NCBI GenBank assembly: GCA_003164415.1
Contig: PLTK01000035.1
Location: 1 to 15,696, forward strand
Length of the DNA: 15,696 nucleotides
Source of the DNA: Methanobacterium sp.
GTDB lineage: Archaea; Methanobacteriota; Methanobacteria; Methanobacteriales; Methanobacteriaceae
Direction: 5' to 3'
The translations under genes and the position numbers were made by a program. Numbering within the stretch: position 1 is the first letter of the stretch; each line of letters starts with the position of its first letter. Of the stretch, positions 13,975 to 15,696 are shown piece by piece. The notes beneath the pieces were generated by a model. That model had not been told where the DNA came from. It saw only the letters and a program-made list of their open reading frames with translations, and ran no database searches.

Positions 13975-14671
13975 GGTCGTCTCTTATTAAAAGTTCAATC
14001 TTCTCGAAATCACTGGCTCCGAATTCATCAGTTTTCAGCGATTTAACCATTCCTAAAATAGTTTCCTTTACAAAACTCCGTACAAATGGATTTAAAGGTA
14101 TCATTTGGCCGTCGATCTTCAATAAAACTTCATCTGATTCAGATTTACAAATGATTGCACTATTATTTCCTTTGATCTTCTGGTTCACAAAGTCATTACA
14201 ATTATCAAAACCACATTTTTTACAGTTAAGATATTTAATCATACCGAAACTTCTTTCAGATATTAAATCCACCAATGATTTTAATTCATTCGATTCCATT
14301 TCAAAAACATTTACATTTGCAATTGTAAACTCATCATTAAAATCAGATGTAGATATTTTAGCATAATTGGATGTTTTAAATCCCTCTAAAACTACAAAAT
14401 CAAGGTTTTTAATAAATTCCATCATACTTAAAACATTTTCTAGTTCCATACCTCCATCCATGGTGAAGAATGTTTCCTTCCCAGTACCTGCTACAATGGT
14501 GGCTCCTGCTTTCTTATGTTTTCCTGTATCTCTATCAGACATGTCAAAGCTGTGGTGGGAATATTTTATTGTTCCAACTTCAAATCCTCTTTCCACTAGT
14601 TCTTTGACGATTTTTGTAACTAAAGTAGTTTTTCCTGTATTTTTTGTCCCGACAACTGCTATGATCTTCAT
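13961..14671 (-). CDS. mobB: MobB-type nucleotide-binding protein with C-terminal Cys cluster
   Basis: MobB is a P-loop GTP-binding protein that helps attach the guanine nucleotide to molybdopterin. The P-loop is GTKNTGKTT (8-16). GTIKYSHHSFDMSDRDTGKHKKAGA (33-57) and the FVVLEGFKTSNYAKI segment (92-106) are family marks. The 236-residue protein is longer than the roughly 170 residues of E. coli MobB. The extra part has Cys150, 153, 158 and 175 (CKKCGFDNC ... C), a likely [4Fe-4S] site, then an MIPLNPFVRSFVKETILGMVKSL tail. I choose the ATG at 14671 because GGGTGT (14680-14675) lies 3 nt before it; the ATG at 14704 is less likely. The gene overlaps moaA by 14 nt and is divergent from the FdhA-like gene. 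Confidence 0.9.
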   Translation of the reverse strand: MKIIAVVGTKNTGKTTLVTKIVKELVERGFEVGTIKYSHHSFDMSDRDTGKHKKAGATIVAGTGKETFFTMDGGMELENVLSMMEFIKNLDFVVLEGFKTSNYAKISTSDFNDEFTIANVNVFEMESNELKSLVDLISERSFGMIKYLNCKKCGFDNCNDFVNQKIKGNNSAIICKSESDEVLLKIDGQMIPLNPFVRSFVKETILGMVKSLKTDEFGASDFEKIELLIRDDHERY

Positions 14672-14861
14672 GTTACACCCTTGAATACAAATAATTTTAA
14701 ACATAAATATAATCAGTACTTCTTTAGATTTTCTAGATATTACTTAAATATATATGATGTTAGGATATATTTGATTTTGATTGTAGAATACTCATTTTTT
14801 ATGATTGTATTTATAAATTATTAAAAAACATTGATTTATCAAGATTATCCACCTGATTATT
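14672..14861. promoter_or_regulatory. Divergent promoter region between mobB and the fdhA-like gene
   Basis: On the plus strand TTTATAAAT (14810-14818) is a good TATA box, about 44 nt before the ATG at 14862. No clear SD precedes that ATG; the sequence just upstream is CACCTGATTATT. On the minus strand ATATATATTTAAG near 14746-14757 and the SD GGGTGT (14680-14675) serve mobB. I see no strong palindrome shared by both. Confidence 0.45.
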
Positions 14862-15696
14862 ATGAATGAAAATAAAATTACGCTCAAAATTGACGGTTTA
14901 GAGGTTAATGCGAAAGAAGGCAGCACCATCCTTGAAACTGCTCTTTCTAACAATATTTATATACCAAACCTGTGTTATTACCCAGGTTTAGAACCATGGG
15001 GATCATGTAGACTTTGTATGGTGGAAAATGATGATGGTCGTCTTATAACTGCATGCGAAACTTTGGTACACAATGGAATGAATATTGTAACAGATAATCC
15101 CCGTATAAATAGGGTGCGTAAACTTTCTGCAGAACTTCTAATTGCTAATCACGAAGTTGACTGTTTAACCTGTAGGAAAAATGATGATTGTAAACTTCAA
15201 GAGGTATCATCCTATCTAGGTATTAACAGGGAAGATCTTGGAAGTTTAAGACGTCAGATTAACAATATATCCATGGATGATTCAAATCCTTTTTTTGACA
15301 GAGATCTTAAAAAGTGTGTACTTTGTGGAGTTTGTGTAAGAACTTGTAATGAACTTTTAGGAGTTAAAGCCATTGATTTTGGTTTCAGGGGATACGATAC
15401 CAAGATAACTACATTTGGTGATAGACCCCTCGTGGACTCTAACTGTGTTTCTTGCGGGGAATGTGTAGTGGCATGCCCTGTTGGTGCTTTGGTACCTAAA
15501 GAAGCTTTAAAACCTTCAAGAGAAGTTAAAACTGTTTGTCCATTCTGTGGTGTGGGATGTAATATTTATCTAGGGGTCAGGGGCAACCAAGTAATTAGTG
15601 CAAGGGGTGATGTTGAAAATTCAGTAAACAAAGGTAATCTTTGTGTTAAAGGTAGATATGGATTTAAATTTATAAATCACCCTAATAGATTAACAA
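14862..15696 (+). CDS. fdhA: Formate dehydrogenase-like molybdopterin oxidoreductase alpha subunit, N-terminal part
   Basis: The frame runs off the window after 278 residues, so the catalytic domain is not seen. The visible front end matches NAD-linked formate dehydrogenases and NuoG/HydA. A plant-type [2Fe-2S] domain (Cys38, 49, 52, 65) is followed by a His-Cys3 [4Fe-4S] site (His97, Cys101, 104, 110) and two [4Fe-4S] clusters of ferredoxin type (Cys152-162, Cys195-205). The start of the molybdopterin domain comes next, with its own [4Fe-4S] site (Cys226, 229, 233, 261), then CVKGRYG. The expected reaction is formate to CO2 with electrons passed to the NuoE/NuoF-like subunits. Nearby fdhD, moaA and mobB support this. 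Another molybdopterin enzyme remains possible because the metal-ligand Cys or Sec lies beyond the window. It is divergent from mobB. Confidence 0.88.
   Translation, partial: MNENKITLKIDGLEVNAKEGSTILETALSNNIYIPNLCYYPGLEPWGSCRLCMVENDDGRLITACETLVHNGMNIVTDNPRINRVRKLSAELLIANHEVDCLTCRKNDDCKLQEVSSYLGINREDLGSLRRQINNISMDDSNPFFDRDLKKCVLCGVCVRTCNELLGVKAIDFGFRGYDTKITTFGDRPLVDSNCVSCGECVVACPVGALVPKEALKPSREVKTVCPFCGVGCNIYLGVRGNQVISARGDVENSVNKGNLCVKGRYGFKFINHPNRLT

Overview
The window looks like a piece of a mesophilic Methanobacterium-type chromosome (order Methanobacteriales). This is inferred from gene content and signals, not from a database search. It is AT-rich. It carries an archaeal-style class I lysyl-tRNA synthetase, a short archaeal-type ThiC, a 6-phospho-3-hexuloisomerase and an archaeal anaerobic ribonucleotide reductase. 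TATA-like boxes, oligo-T transcript ends and GGTGAT Shine-Dalgarno (SD) sites 3-4 nt before start codons fit this too. I see no insertion sequences, phage genes, CRISPR, tRNA or rRNA.

Left part (1-6190), mostly housekeeping. The 3' end of nrdD (class III ribonucleotide reductase, with its glycyl-radical site) is followed by an unrecognised 118-residue protein. On the minus strand lies a probable lysS run: class I LysRS, then a Cys-form UGSC-family protein, then a 392-residue partner of unknown function. thiC (thiamine pyrimidine synthesis) follows, also on the minus strand.

Middle part (6191-9197), sugar-phosphate genes and a regulator. A PfkB/ribokinase-family kinase and a ModE/LysR-like regulator with a periplasmic-binding-protein-like effector domain lie on the minus strand. 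The regulator is divergent from hxlB (6-phospho-3-hexuloisomerase), which methanogens use to make ribose phosphate from fructose 6-phosphate.

Right part (9238-15696), a formate dehydrogenase island and the most interesting section. It holds fdhD (sulfur transfer to the molybdenum/tungsten cofactor), a carboxymuconolactone-decarboxylase-like protein, a NuoE-like [2Fe-2S] protein, a NuoF-like flavin/NAD(H) subunit with extra Fe-S domains, moaA and mobB (pterin cofactor synthesis), and the start of a large molybdopterin oxidoreductase with a NuoG/HydA-like iron-sulfur front end. Together the NuoE, NuoF and FdhA-like genes could encode an NAD(P)-linked, possibly electron-bifurcating, formate dehydrogenase. 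That differs from the F420-linked FdhAB enzyme expected in formate-using methanogens. The catalytic part of FdhA lies beyond the window, so substrate and metal remain unproven.

Several starts were moved from the longest possible start because an SD site places the ribosome at a shorter one (lysS, thiC, pfkB-type kinase, CMD protein, mobB, UGSC partner).
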